64,000 bases of DNA from an uncultured Bacteroides sp. (GCF_963677715.1 NZ_OY782495.1:1054001-1118000), one strand, 5' to 3'. Counted from the first letter of the stretch, positions 48,276 through 56,821 are shown. Program-made: numbers and translations. Notes: generated from the letters alone by a model not told the origin.

Positions 48276-49166
48276 ATGGAATTTATTAACTTCGACAATG
48301 TTAGTGATTACAACTCATTCAACAACAATGAAACGTTGCACCCTCTTGTAAGTATCGTTGATCTTTCTAAAGCTACCCCACGTAGAGGTACTAAGATGAA
48401 TTTCAATCTTTATTGTATCATATTAAAGCAGGTAAAATGTGGTGATCTTAAGTATGGTAATACTTATTATGATTACCAAGATGGAACTTTAGTGTTTTTT
48501 GCTCCCGGACAAGTTGTGGAAGTAACAAGCAATGAATATTATCAACCCTTTGGTACAGCTTTGACTTTTCATCCGGATTTAATACATAACATGCCTTTAG
48601 GGAAACATATGAATGATTATAATTTTTTTTCGTATAATACGAATGAAGCATTACATATATCAGAAAAAGAAAAAAAAATTGTATTGGATTGTTTCAGCAA
48701 AATACAATATGAATTAGAACAATCCATCGATAAACATAGTAAGACATTGATCGCATCTAACATTGAATTATTCCTAAATTATTGTATTCGTTTTTATGAT
48801 CGTCAGTTTATTACAAGAGATAACGTTAACAAAGGAATTATTGAGAAATTCGAAGAGATGTTGAACAGCTATTTTGTCTCTGACAAACCACAAAAGGTCG
48901 GCCTACCATCAGTAGCATGGTGTGCCGATGAACTACACCTATCATCTAACTATTTTGGTAACTTGATTAAAAAGGAGACAGGTAAGTCGGCACAAGAATA
49001 TATACAATCCAAAGTAATAGATGTGGCCAAAGAAAGGATTTTTGATTTAGGTAAATCCATTAGCGAAGTTTCTTATGAGTTAGGCTTTAAATATCCGCAA
49101 CACTTCACCCGATTGTTCAAACAAAGAGTCGGTATGTCCCCCAATGAATATAAATCATTAAACTAG
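48276..49166 (+). CDS. AraC-family transcriptional regulator
   Basis: 296 residues. An N-terminal cupin-like sensing domain (about 25-130, 'KYGNTYYDYQDGTLVFFAPG') and a C-terminal double HTH (about 200-296): 'LHLSSNYFGNLIKKETGKSAQEYI' and 'ISEVSYELGFKYPQHFTRLFKQRVGMSPNEYK' (in parts). It is divergent from the ADH-to-NTF2 cluster and is its likely activator. It resembles the second AraC at 55190 over its whole length, so the two are paralogues. Confidence 0.88.
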   Translation: MEFINFDNVSDYNSFNNNETLHPLVSIVDLSKATPRRGTKMNFNLYCIILKQVKCGDLKYGNTYYDYQDGTLVFFAPGQVVEVTSNEYYQPFGTALTFHPDLIHNMPLGKHMNDYNFFSYNTNEALHISEKEKKIVLDCFSKIQYELEQSIDKHSKTLIASNIELFLNYCIRFYDRQFITRDNVNKGIIEKFEEMLNSYFVSDKPQKVGLPSVAWCADELHLSSNYFGNLIKKETGKSAQEYIQSKVIDVAKERIFDLGKSISEVSYELGFKYPQHFTRLFKQRVGMSPNEYKSLN

Positions 49167-49236
49167 AAAGTTAAGATCTCTACTTCCCCCAAGATGATGG
49201 TTGACTATAAAAAATAGTATTCATATCACAAAGCAG

Positions 49237-49578
49237 TTATGAGGTGCTTTCCCAATAACTAACCCGTTTTTTATTTAGTACCCCACTTTTTGCGGCTGCT
49301 TGAACAAGTGTAGTCATATCCAGACTCACATACGCATCATGATTGTTCCACTTTTGTAGATAGAAAATATATTGGAGCGGACATACAGCTGGGTCTTTTT
49401 GAAACAACAAGTTAATTACCTGTATTGTTATTCGGATTACATGCTTTGTTATTGCCATAACATAGTATGTTATGACCCATCGGGCGTATTGTAACTGGTC
49501 TCTATCCTGGCGAGTCCGAAGCCGATTGAACCGGACAATGTGTGCTACAAACAGCAATAAGTTTTCTTTTGCATTCAT
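49237..49578 (-). CDS. Hypothetical protein, doubtful
   Basis: 113 residues with a hydrophobic stretch ('YARWVITYYVMAITKHVIRITIQVINLLF', about 30-59, interrupted by charges) and a Cys/Trp-containing second half. No domain is recognised. It stands alone between the AraC gene and a gene-free stretch, with no clear promoter. It may be a real small protein or chance coding in A/T-rich DNA. Confidence 0.3.
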   Translation of the reverse strand: MNAKENLLLFVAHIVRFNRLRTRQDRDQLQYARWVITYYVMAITKHVIRITIQVINLLFQKDPAVCPLQYIFYLQKWNNHDAYVSLDMTTLVQAAAKSGVLNKKRVSYWESTS

Positions 49579-49914
49579 ACGTTCTGAATTTTGTAGTTAT
49601 TCGTAAAGGAACGACAAAGATGCACGGAATAATCCGGTAATGAAAATCGCTCTTTTCGGCTTGAAAGTCCTCTTTTTAACTATTCTCGGCCGTATTGTTT
49701 TTTCTTGCCTTATAGATTCTGTCATTAGCCGTTTTGTAGCTTTCCATATCACTTTTTCAGAAAAAGATAAAAAGTTAATTCGCTGATTATCAACTAATTT
49801 GAAAATATGTTTTTATGTTCGAAAAATCTATTTTGGAGGTCTTTTCGGGATCTTTATTTAATGTATTTTAACTATTAAAAGTCCTTAACGCTCTTTTAAT
49901 AACTATATATTCTT
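49579..49914. other. Gene-free A/T-rich stretch
   Basis: No supported gene. A short minus-strand reading of about 23 codons ('MESYKTANDRIYKARKNNTA') ends in a stop and matches nothing I know. The stretch leads into the large hairpin at 49915-49999. Confidence 0.3.
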
Positions 49915-49999
49915 TTCTTCTTAAGTTTGTGTGTGTGTGTAATTAATAGGTGGTAGGTCCACCTACCTATATATAATTACACACACTGTATAAGAAGAA
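49915..49999. repeat. Large 85-bp inverted repeat (hairpin)
   Basis: Outer arms TTCTTCTTA (49915-49923) and TAAGAAGAA (49991-49999), middle arms GTGTGTGTAATTA (49933-49945) and TAATTACACACAC (49974-49986), inner arms AGGTGGTAGGT and ACCTACCT around 49948-49968. It is not followed by a gene end on either side. Two direct copies of CTCTGCATATCTC follow at about 50046 and 50076. Confidence 0.6.
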
Positions 50000-50127
50000 T
50001 ACATATATAATAGATTATAAGTAAGTAGGCCTTTTCTCTCTTTTTCTCTGCATATCTCATCATATCTCTTAATAGCTCTGCATATCTCTGATTTGAGTTG
50101 AGGCTTGTGCTTATTTTTGCAGGCATG

Positions 50128-50340
50128 TTACAGAAAATAAATATACTTTTGTTGATACTCCGATGGAGTTATACCTGCTGTCTTTTTGAAGGGCCTGCCA
50201 TTCTGAAAAGGAAGAGCCCTTTGCGAGGATTCTTGGTGTTCAGGCGATTTGAACAGCAAGTATCTGCTTCTGGCAAGGAGTTGTTTTCGGGTATCCCTAT
50301 TGTTGAATCCGGGCGGTTCCTAGTTTACATCAACTTCTTT
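50128..50340 (-). pseudogene. Composite relic: transposase fragment joined to an AraC C-terminus
   Basis: One minus-strand frame reads 'KEVDVN*EPPGFNNRDTRKQ', then 'LLARSRYLLFKSPE' and 'ESSQRAL', which resembles the end of Bacteroides ISL3/ISAon1-type transposases. It then becomes 'RPFKKTAGITPSEYQQKY', the typical last residues of an AraC regulator, and stops at 50128. An in-frame TAG and the join show both are dead. The long plus-strand reading over the same bases is an artefact. Confidence 0.45.
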
Positions 50341-50524
50341 CACCCGCCTGCTTTTGTCCTCTATCATCTGCCAACGGCATTGTATTTTAAATCAGTTAAA
50401 GCATCATACATTAATAGAGTAACTACAATTTATAGAGCAAAGATAATATTTATGAGAAAGGCTAAATGCACAAGTTTGTTGACTTATCCCTATTTTCATC
50501 GCCTTATTTACTCTTTCAAAAAAA

Positions 50525-50580
50525 AAGAAAACCTCCAAAACAACTTGTCACAAATCATTTTGGAAATTTCTTTGAGGTTT
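50525..50580. repeat. Diverged copy of the tRNA-Cys terminator, serving the HxlR gene
   Basis: About 44 of 52 positions match 56821-56873, from AGAAA(A)CCTCC to TTTCTTTGAGGTT; the copy then diverges just inside the tRNA 3' end. Substitutions keep the stem by G-U pairing, and a T-run follows on the minus strand, so it probably ends the HxlR transcript (stop at 50633). Confidence 0.6.
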
Positions 50581-50632
50581 TATACAAAGCTCAATTTTAC
50601 TTTATTTGAGTGATATAATTCCTGATAAATAG

Positions 50633-50983
50633 TTATTTATTGCTCTGCTTAATTTTCTCGCGGTGTTGCTTTCCCCATTTTTCCATTGCCTCTAAAACAG
50701 TAGAAATTGTTTGACAATATTCAGTTAATTTATATTCAATCCTTGCTGGGTAATCGTCATAGACTGTTCTAGAGATCAATAAATTTTCTTCTAAATGCTT
50801 TAATTCCTTTGACAATACGCGATTAGTAATTTTGGGAATTACCGATAATATCTCATTAAATCTATAGTGACCGTGATAAATGGAGATAATAATTGGCAAC
50901 TTCCATTTTCCACCAATAACATATTGAGTATCCTGTACAAATCTAATTTTATCCTGAAAATTCTTCTTTTCTTTATTCTCCAT
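50633..50983 (-). CDS. HxlR-family transcriptional regulator
   Basis: 116 residues. The winged helix is 'YVIGGKWKLPIIISIYHGHYRF', 'NEILSVIPKITNRVLSKELK' and 'HLEENLLISRTVYDDYPARIEY', with a C-terminal dimer helix 'STVLEAMEKWGKQHREKI'. The N-terminal Cys that senses aldehydes or oxidants in many HxlR proteins (usually just before this domain) is absent here, so sensing must differ. Divergent from the SDR at 51066, with repeated operator-like sequence between them. Confidence 0.9.
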   Translation of the reverse strand: MENKEKKNFQDKIRFVQDTQYVIGGKWKLPIIISIYHGHYRFNEILSVIPKITNRVLSKELKHLEENLLISRTVYDDYPARIEYKLTEYCQTISTVLEAMEKWGKQHREKIKQSNK

Positions 50984-51005
50984 TTAAGTATCCTTTTGTA
51001 TACAA

Positions 51006-51043
51006 GTATCAAAAGTATATTATTTTTTGGATACTTTTGATGC
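51006..51043. promoter_or_regulatory. HxlR-type operator overlapping the SDR promoter
   Basis: ATCAAAAGTAT (51009-51019) is mirrored exactly by ATACTTTTGAT (51032-51042), 12 bp apart. A third related unit, AGTATCC-TTTT-GTATAC, lies at 50989-51004. The right arm contains TACTTTTG (51033-51040), a perfect -7 box for the SDR gene, so a bound HxlR protein would cover it. Confidence 0.6.
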
Positions 51044-51065
51044 AAATTAAAAAAAAATAATAAAT

Positions 51066-51947
51066 ATGAGTAAAACGTGGTTTATTACAGGAAGCTCAAG
51101 AGGTTTGGGCAAGAGCTTAACGAAAGCTGCTTTAGAAAAAGGAGACAAAGTAGCGGCTTCGGCTAGAACGCCAAAAGTATTAAACGAATTACTAAAAGAA
51201 TATGGAGATCAAGTACTCCTCTTACCCCTAGACGTAAGTCGTTCCGAACAGATACAATCTGCTATCGATTTAACAATAAAAAAATTCGGAAGAATTGATG
51301 TACTTGTTAATAATGCGGGTTTTGGAATTACCGGTGCTATTGAGGAATATTCTAATGAGCAAATGGAAAGCCAATTGGATGTAAATCTTTTTGCACCGAT
51401 AAAAATCACAAGAGCGGTATTACCCCATTTACGCAAACAGCGCTCAGGAAGCATTTTTAATATTAGTTCGATTGGTGGTAGAGTGGGGTCTGCGGGGTTA
51501 TCGATGTATCAAGCTGCAAAATTTGGACTTCAAGGTTTTACTGAAGTTTTGAAAATGGAAGTTGAAACATTTGGAATTAAGGTAACTTCTATTGAACCAG
51601 GAGGATTTCAAACAGATTGGAATGGCAGTTCTATGACTTATGCAAATGAAATTGATGATTACAAAACAATTTTAGATCCCCTTAAGTCATACCTTCAAAA
51701 AGTAACTCCATTAGGAAACCCTGATAAAGCTGCAAAAGTTATCATTGATTTAGTGGATAATCCTAATCCCCCTCTACACTTAGTATTGGGATCTGATGCT
51801 GTGGCTATTTTGGAAGCCGTTGAAAAAGAGAGAAAGGCAGAGTTTGAAAAATGGAAATCTGTAAGTATTTCAACTGATAGTGATGATGTTGAAAACCCTT
51901 GGGCATCGGAAGAAAGAAAACAAAAAATATTAGGCGTAAATAAATAA
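51066..51947 (+). CDS. Short-chain dehydrogenase/reductase (classical SDR)
   Basis: 293 residues. 'WFITGSSRGLGKSLTKAAL', 'LLLPLDVSRSEQIQ', 'VLVNNAGFGITG', 'FNISSIGGRVGSAGLSMYQ' and YxxxK as 'YQAAKFGLQG' complete the active site; Arg in 'AASARTPKV' suggests NADPH. The C-terminus extends past its paralogues with 'DVENPWASEERKQKIL'. First gene of the plus-strand group and the likely target of HxlR. The next SDR begins 20 bp later. Confidence 0.9.
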   Translation: MSKTWFITGSSRGLGKSLTKAALEKGDKVAASARTPKVLNELLKEYGDQVLLLPLDVSRSEQIQSAIDLTIKKFGRIDVLVNNAGFGITGAIEEYSNEQMESQLDVNLFAPIKITRAVLPHLRKQRSGSIFNISSIGGRVGSAGLSMYQAAKFGLQGFTEVLKMEVETFGIKVTSIEPGGFQTDWNGSSMTYANEIDDYKTILDPLKSYLQKVTPLGNPDKAAKVIIDLVDNPNPPLHLVLGSDAVAILEAVEKERKAEFEKWKSVSISTDSDDVENPWASEERKQKILGVNK

Positions 51948-51966
51948 ATCATAAAAATAGATCAAA

Positions 51967-52797
51967 ATGAATAATCAAAAAGAGAAAGTATGGTTTATAA
52001 CCGGTGCTTCAAAAGGTTTCGGTCTGGCTCTTGTAAAACAATTATTGGCAAACGGACATAAAGTAGCCGCAACTTCCCGAAACGCACTAAAAATTGAAGA
52101 GGAAATAGGCTCAAACCCTAATCTATTGCCCCTCACGGTAGACATTACCAACGAAAATGAAGTGAAATTAGCAATTGAAGAAACGGTAAAAACATTCGGG
52201 AAAATTGATGTAGCTGTAAATAACGCAGGCTATATGCTGTTGGGGGCTTTAGAAGAAGTTTCGGCAAAAGAATTTCAGCAATCAATGAATGTGAATGTAT
52301 TTGCTTTTCAAAATGTAATCAGAAATGTAATGCCACATTTCCGTAAACAAGGAAGTGGGCATTTTTTCAATTTTGCTTCGTCCGCAGGGTATTCTGCCGA
52401 CGCATGTGCGGGAAGTTACAACGCTGTAAAATCAGCTATCATTGGCTTTTCTGAAGCTTTGGCATTGGAAGTAAAACCTTTTAATGTGAAGGTAACCATT
52501 GTGTCTCCAGGACTTTTCAGAACAAATTTTCTGGGAGCATTTCCGGTAACCCAAAATAAAATAGAGGCATATAACACGCAACAATTAGTTGATGCTATGA
52601 ATCTATTTAACGGACAACAACCCGGCAATCCTGATAAATTAGTGAAGATTCTAATTGATATTGCAGGAAAGGAAAATGCACCTTTGCACTTGTTGATGGG
52701 AAAAGATGCCTACGAAAGAGCTGTCGATTATTATGAATCACAACTGGAAAAATTGAAAAAATTGAAGGAACTAAGCTTTTCAACAAACTTCGAGTAA
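51967..52797 (+). CDS. Short-chain dehydrogenase/reductase (classical SDR)
   Basis: 276 residues. 'WFITGASKGFGLALVKQLL', 'LLPLTVDITNENEVK', 'VAVNNAGYMLLG', 'FFNFASSAGYSADACAGSYN' and 'YNAVKSAIIGF' give the active site: Ser in 'ASSAG', Tyr and Lys in YNAVK. It shares the tail 'PLHLLMGKDAYERAVDYYESQL' with the other island SDRs and is closest to the one at 54294 and the relic at 53854. Part of the HxlR-controlled operon by spacing. Confidence 0.9.
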   Translation: MNNQKEKVWFITGASKGFGLALVKQLLANGHKVAATSRNALKIEEEIGSNPNLLPLTVDITNENEVKLAIEETVKTFGKIDVAVNNAGYMLLGALEEVSAKEFQQSMNVNVFAFQNVIRNVMPHFRKQGSGHFFNFASSAGYSADACAGSYNAVKSAIIGFSEALALEVKPFNVKVTIVSPGLFRTNFLGAFPVTQNKIEAYNTQQLVDAMNLFNGQQPGNPDKLVKILIDIAGKENAPLHLLMGKDAYERAVDYYESQLEKLKKLKELSFSTNFE

Positions 52798-52892
52798 AAA
52801 GATCCCGCATCTGAACACAATTCTAAGAGATTCGCATACAAACAGGTTCATAAGAATGCCTAATTTTACATTATAATTTAAAAGTAAATATT

Positions 52893-53852
52893 ATGAGTAA
52901 TAATCAAAAAGTACAAACAGTTGATTACAGACATTTGAAAGAAGGGAAAAACCCTGTATATTTTATGAGTCAGGGATATAAACTTGCCGGAGATTTATAC
53001 TTGCCCAAAGATTTTGACAGCAATAAAAAATACCCGACTGTAATATACACGCGCCCCGGAACACAAGTGAAAGAACAAACAGGGACGACTTATGGAGTCA
53101 AACTCTCAGCTAAAGGATATGTATTTCTGGCTTTTGATCCAAAAAATTTTGGAGACAGTGAAGGTGAAGTGAGAAATTATGAATCTATTCATAATATGGT
53201 TCCAAATACCACTGATGCCATAAGCTTTCTGAGAACATTAAAATTTATTGATAGAGATAAATTTTATGGTTTGGGTGCCTGTGCCGGTGCTCCGTATATC
53301 TGCAATGTTGCAATTGGTGATGTGCGCATTAAGGCGGTGGCAACACTTGTTGGTAATTTTGATGCCGCTGCAAGTTTATTTGGTGCTTATCCCAAAGAGT
53401 TATTAGACAAAATGTTGGCAGTTGCCGCTGAAGCCAAACAGAGGTATTATGAAACTGGAGAATATGACACAGCACCTACTTTCGGTGGGATGCCTATACC
53501 TCTTCCAGATAGTGCGCCCAAAGCGATGAAAGATGGCTACGAATATTATTTCAACAGAGCCGGACAAGACAAATGCCCAAATTATTCTCCATATTATCCA
53601 ACTATTGGGTTGCCGGTAGATCCTTCAAGAGTATTTGTTAATCAGGCGAAATATTTCACCACACCATTTCTCGTGATTGCTGGTAGTGAAGCCTTTACAC
53701 GCGATATGGATAAACAGGTTTTCGATATGGCAGCAGGAGAGAAAGAATGGATGGTTATAGAGGGTGCATCTCATATGGATTTATATGATATAGACCAATA
53801 TTTGGATCCGGCCATGGATAAGGTTGATGAGTTTTTCAAGAAGTATTGGTAA
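52893..53852 (+). CDS. Alpha/beta hydrolase with a Cys nucleophile (dienelactone-hydrolase-like)
   Basis: 319 residues, no signal peptide. 'PTVIYTRPGTQVKEQTG' forms the oxyanion region; 'FLAFDPKNFGDSEGEVRNYE' follows. The nucleophile elbow is 'YGLGACAGAPYICN', where Cys replaces the usual Ser, as in dienelactone hydrolase. The acid may be Glu/Asp in 'VIAGSEAFTRDMD', and the His is in 'IEGASHMDLYD'. It resembles YcjY-type hydrolases. It lies between SDR genes and likely processes an ester, lactone or dione handled by them. The gap upstream (95 bp) leaves room for a separate promoter. Confidence 0.82.
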   Translation: MSNNQKVQTVDYRHLKEGKNPVYFMSQGYKLAGDLYLPKDFDSNKKYPTVIYTRPGTQVKEQTGTTYGVKLSAKGYVFLAFDPKNFGDSEGEVRNYESIHNMVPNTTDAISFLRTLKFIDRDKFYGLGACAGAPYICNVAIGDVRIKAVATLVGNFDAAASLFGAYPKELLDKMLAVAAEAKQRYYETGEYDTAPTFGGMPIPLPDSAPKAMKDGYEYYFNRAGQDKCPNYSPYYPTIGLPVDPSRVFVNQAKYFTTPFLVIAGSEAFTRDMDKQVFDMAAGEKEWMVIEGASHMDLYDIDQYLDPAMDKVDEFFKKYW

Positions 53853-53853
53853 T

Positions 53854-54259
53854 TCCCCTGCTTATGCATCTACAAAATTTGGGTTGTTGGACTTTCTGAA
53901 GCATTGGCAGAAGATGTCACTGCATTTGGTGTTAAAGTAACAGTGGTTGCTCCCGGTTTTTCAGAACCGATTTTTTGAACAAGGGCACCACTTTGCTCTG
54001 TGAAAATCCGATCACAGAATATCATACGGAATCATTGGTAAATCGGCTTCATGAAATGAATGGAAAACAGGCCGGAGATCCTATAAAATTAGGAAAGGCG
54101 TTAATCGAAATTACAAACATGGAAAAGCCTCCATTACATTTATTAATGGGAACTGATGCTTATCAGATTATAAAGGAAAAGTTCAAAACAGAAGAGTATG
54201 AATTTAAAATATGGAAAGAGCTAACCTGTTCAACTGATATTAATGTCACAAAAGAATGA
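53854..54259 (+). pseudogene. Relic of a fifth SDR of the island (C-terminal half)
   Basis: Starting 'SPAYASTKFGLL' (the YxxxK motif), then after a frameshift 'GLSEALAEDVTAFGVKVTVV', after another 'FRTDFLNKGTTL', and then an open frame to 54259 ending 'LHLLMGTDAYQIIKEKF'. The N-terminal half with the cofactor site is missing; the hydrolase gene ends directly before it. It is close to the SDR at 54294. Confidence 0.75.
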
Positions 54260-54293
54260 ATGTTTGAAATAATAATTGAATAAAATACAAACA

Positions 54294-55124
54294 ATGGATA
54301 ATTCTAAAATATGGTTCATTACAGGCGCATCAAAAGGGATGGGACTACTTCTGACCAAGTTACTTTTAAATAAAGGTCATAAAGTCGCAGCAACATCAAG
54401 GAATATTAATAATCTGAAAGAAAATGTAGGGTTTGAGAGCGAGCATTTTTTGCCATTGGCTGTGGATATCACGAATGAAAATAGCGTGAAAGAAGCTATC
54501 ACTCAAACGGTCGATTATTTTGACGGAATGGATGTAGTGGTTAACAATGCTGGCTTTTCCTATATTGGTAGTATAGAAGAACTTACAGATGAAGAGTTCA
54601 GAAAAGCTTTGGATGTCAATCTGTTTGGGATGGTAAATGTTATCAGAGCATCATTGTCTCAATTCAGGAAACAGCACTCAGGACATATTATCAACATTGC
54701 CTCTGCCGCTGGCTATATAGCAGGTGCTAACATTGGCAGTTATGTAACCTCAAAGTTTGCAATGGTAGGGCTTACAGAATCTTTGGCTTTGGAAACAGCT
54801 CCATTAAATATTAAAGCAACGGTCGTTTTACCTGGGTCATTCAGAACTAATTTTTTGAATGAAGATTCTTTGGACTATGCTAAAAATCCAATAACGGAAT
54901 ATCAAAGCGGCAAGACTTATGAAAGTTTTGCAACAAGAGCAGGAAAACAGCCTGGAAATCCCAATAAGTTAGTTGCAGAATTACTCAAGTTGGCAGAAAT
55001 GGAAAACCCACCTATTCATTTGATATTTGGCTCTGACAGTTATACTATGATTGTGGATAAGATGAAGGCAAACCTACATGAATTTGAAAAGTATCGTCAT
55101 ATTTCAGATTCGACTAATTTCTAA
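54294..55124 (+). CDS. Short-chain dehydrogenase/reductase (classical SDR)
   Basis: 276 residues from ATG 54294; an earlier ATG at 54276 adds six residues. 'WFITGASKGMGLLLTKLLL', 'LPLAVDITNENSVKEA', 'VVVNNAGFSYIG', 'IINIASAAGYIAGANIGSYV' and YxxxK as 'YVTSKFAMVGL'. The tail is 'IHLIFGSDSYTMIVDKMKAN'. A paralogue of the SDR at 51967. The relic in front of it suggests tandem duplication followed by loss. Confidence 0.9.
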   Translation: MDNSKIWFITGASKGMGLLLTKLLLNKGHKVAATSRNINNLKENVGFESEHFLPLAVDITNENSVKEAITQTVDYFDGMDVVVNNAGFSYIGSIEELTDEEFRKALDVNLFGMVNVIRASLSQFRKQHSGHIINIASAAGYIAGANIGSYVTSKFAMVGLTESLALETAPLNIKATVVLPGSFRTNFLNEDSLDYAKNPITEYQSGKTYESFATRAGKQPGNPNKLVAELLKLAEMENPPIHLIFGSDSYTMIVDKMKANLHEFEKYRHISDSTNF

Positions 55125-55189
55125 TAAATTAGACAATGGAAACATTGATAGCATTGTTTCCATTGTTCTATAAAATCCAAAATTATAAA

Positions 55190-56098
55190 ATGGAAAAACC
55201 GCATAACATAAAATCAATCACCGAGTACCATAACTTGTTGGGTGTTGCCAAACCAAGGCATCCACTCATTAGCCTTATAAATCATGAAGACATACAACAT
55301 TACAATAGTGAAAAACTGAGAAACAAAACCTATAATTTTTATGCTGTTAGCAGGAAAGTAAATTTTGAAGGAACGATGAAGTATGGTCAACATTATTATG
55401 ATTTTCAGGAGGGTGTAATGGTCTTTCACGGACCAAGACAAGTAATTGTTTCTGAATTGACAAACGATGCAAAATTAAAAGGTTGGACATTGTTAATTCA
55501 CCCTGATTTTATAAGAACATATCCACTAATCGATAAATTTAAAAAATTTGGATTTTTCTCTTATGCGATGAATGAAGCTTTACATTTATCAGAAGAAGAA
55601 TCGAATACGATTGAAGAAGTAATGGATACCATTCGCAAGGAATATAATTCAGGTATTGATATTTACAGTCAGGATATCCTGATTTCCCAGATTGAATTAT
55701 TATTGAACTATTGCAATAGATTCTATAATCGTCAGTTCATAACCAGAAAAACAGTCAATAGTGAATTATTGGTAAAATTTGAGAAATTATTATCCAATTA
55801 TTTTGAAAGTTCTGATTTGCAGATGAAAGGCATTCCTACAGTTCAGTATTTTTCCAATGAATTGAATATGTCTGCCAATTATTTGAGCGATATGCTCAGA
55901 TCTCTCACAGGACAGAGTACACAGCAACATATTCAGGATAAACTAATAGAAAAAGCAAAAGAAATATTAACTACTACAGACTTGATGGTTAGTGAAATAG
56001 CTTATGAATTAGGATTTGAATATCCTCAATCATTCAGCAAATTATTTAAGAGCAAGACGAATATAACGCCATTAGAATATCGGCAATCTTTTAATTAG
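55190..56098 (+). CDS. AraC-family transcriptional regulator, paralogue of the one at 48276
   Basis: 302 residues from ATG 55190; an ATG at 55136 would add 18 poorly fitting residues. The sensing domain has 'KYGQHYYDFQEGVMVFHGPR', matching 'KYGNTYYDYQDGTLVFFAPG' of the first AraC. The C-terminal HTH pair is 'LNMSANYLSDMLRSLTGQSTQQHI' and 'VSEIAYELGFEYPQSFSKLFKSKTNITPLEYR' (each in parts). It closes the plus-strand SDR group and follows the last SDR by 65 bp. Probably controls that group. Confidence 0.85.
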   Translation: MEKPHNIKSITEYHNLLGVAKPRHPLISLINHEDIQHYNSEKLRNKTYNFYAVSRKVNFEGTMKYGQHYYDFQEGVMVFHGPRQVIVSELTNDAKLKGWTLLIHPDFIRTYPLIDKFKKFGFFSYAMNEALHLSEEESNTIEEVMDTIRKEYNSGIDIYSQDILISQIELLLNYCNRFYNRQFITRKTVNSELLVKFEKLLSNYFESSDLQMKGIPTVQYFSNELNMSANYLSDMLRSLTGQSTQQHIQDKLIEKAKEILTTTDLMVSEIAYELGFEYPQSFSKLFKSKTNITPLEYRQSFN

Positions 56099-56310
56099 CA
56101 CTTAAAAATTCGGGGTTACTAATTTATAGATGTGAGAAAGTAAATTCTTTCACACTTAAAATTGTTTGTTAAATAAAAGTCCGCACTCCCACAATTTCTT
56201 CAGATTCCGTCCTATCGTTCTATAGGCAGTTATCACTCAATGTTGATATTTTCTGCATTCTTCCCCTACCAGGTAACATTCATTGACTACTCGTTTAAAT
56301 AAAGTTCAGA

Positions 56311-56459
56311 TTGAAAGAAGCCGCCCGTTTGTTGAAAGAAGAAAAGCGATCTGTTTCAATGTGGGTTATCAACCGAGCTTTACCAATCTAAGCCATTTTT
56401 CAAAAGTCTTTAAAGAACAGAAGCCTAAACAATATAGTTGGTCTGACAATGCTGTTTAA
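56311..56459 (+). pseudogene. Relic of a third AraC regulator (C-terminus)
   Basis: 'LKEAARLLKEEKRS', then after a frameshift 'CFNVGYQPSFTNLSHFSKVF', then 'KEQKPKQYS', the second HTH of an AraC protein, ending at 56459. The 210 bp before it (56099-56310) hold no gene. Confidence 0.7.
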
Positions 56460-56651
56460 AGCTAAAAGTAGTTTAAAATTCTTTATGCAAGGTAAATATG
56501 GTTTCAATAACATTATCAGAGAACCCACACAAAGTTTACGAAAAGATCTGTATTCATACAAATAATATAGTTCTAGGAGAAATAATAAACCGACAGGTTT
56601 TGCCATGTAGATAATATTATTTATATTTATTCCTATTACATTATTTATAAT

Positions 56652-56792
56652 ATGACTGAAGATCCCAAAATAAACCAATCGAAAATAAGCAAGTTAATGC
56701 AAGAACACCCTAAAGGGCTTGTATTGCTATCCTCTTGGCTTTTCCCGAATGGACATCCATATAAACTACAACAACAATACAGAAAAATGTAG
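56652..56792 (+). pseudogene. N-terminal fragment of an AbiEi-type antitoxin
   Basis: 46 codons from ATG 56652: 'INQSKISKLMQEHPKGLVLL', then 'SSWLFPNGHPYKLQQQYRKM', then stop. This is the winged-helix start of type IV AbiEi antitoxins, which normally continue 'GWL.SIG.GA'. The toxin gene (AbiEii) and the remaining ~150 codons are gone. It lies right beside the tRNA-Cys terminator. Confidence 0.55.
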
Positions 56793-56821
56793 TACCATTT
56801 TCTACTCTTTGGTAAAAAATA

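Noticed and set aside
50098-50613. A 171-codon plus-strand open frame
   Set aside because: It overlaps minus-strand relics of recognisable families, has no domain of its own, and runs through the HxlR terminator copy.
56400-56678. A 92-codon minus-strand open frame
   Set aside because: It is antisense to the AraC and AbiEi relics and has no family features.
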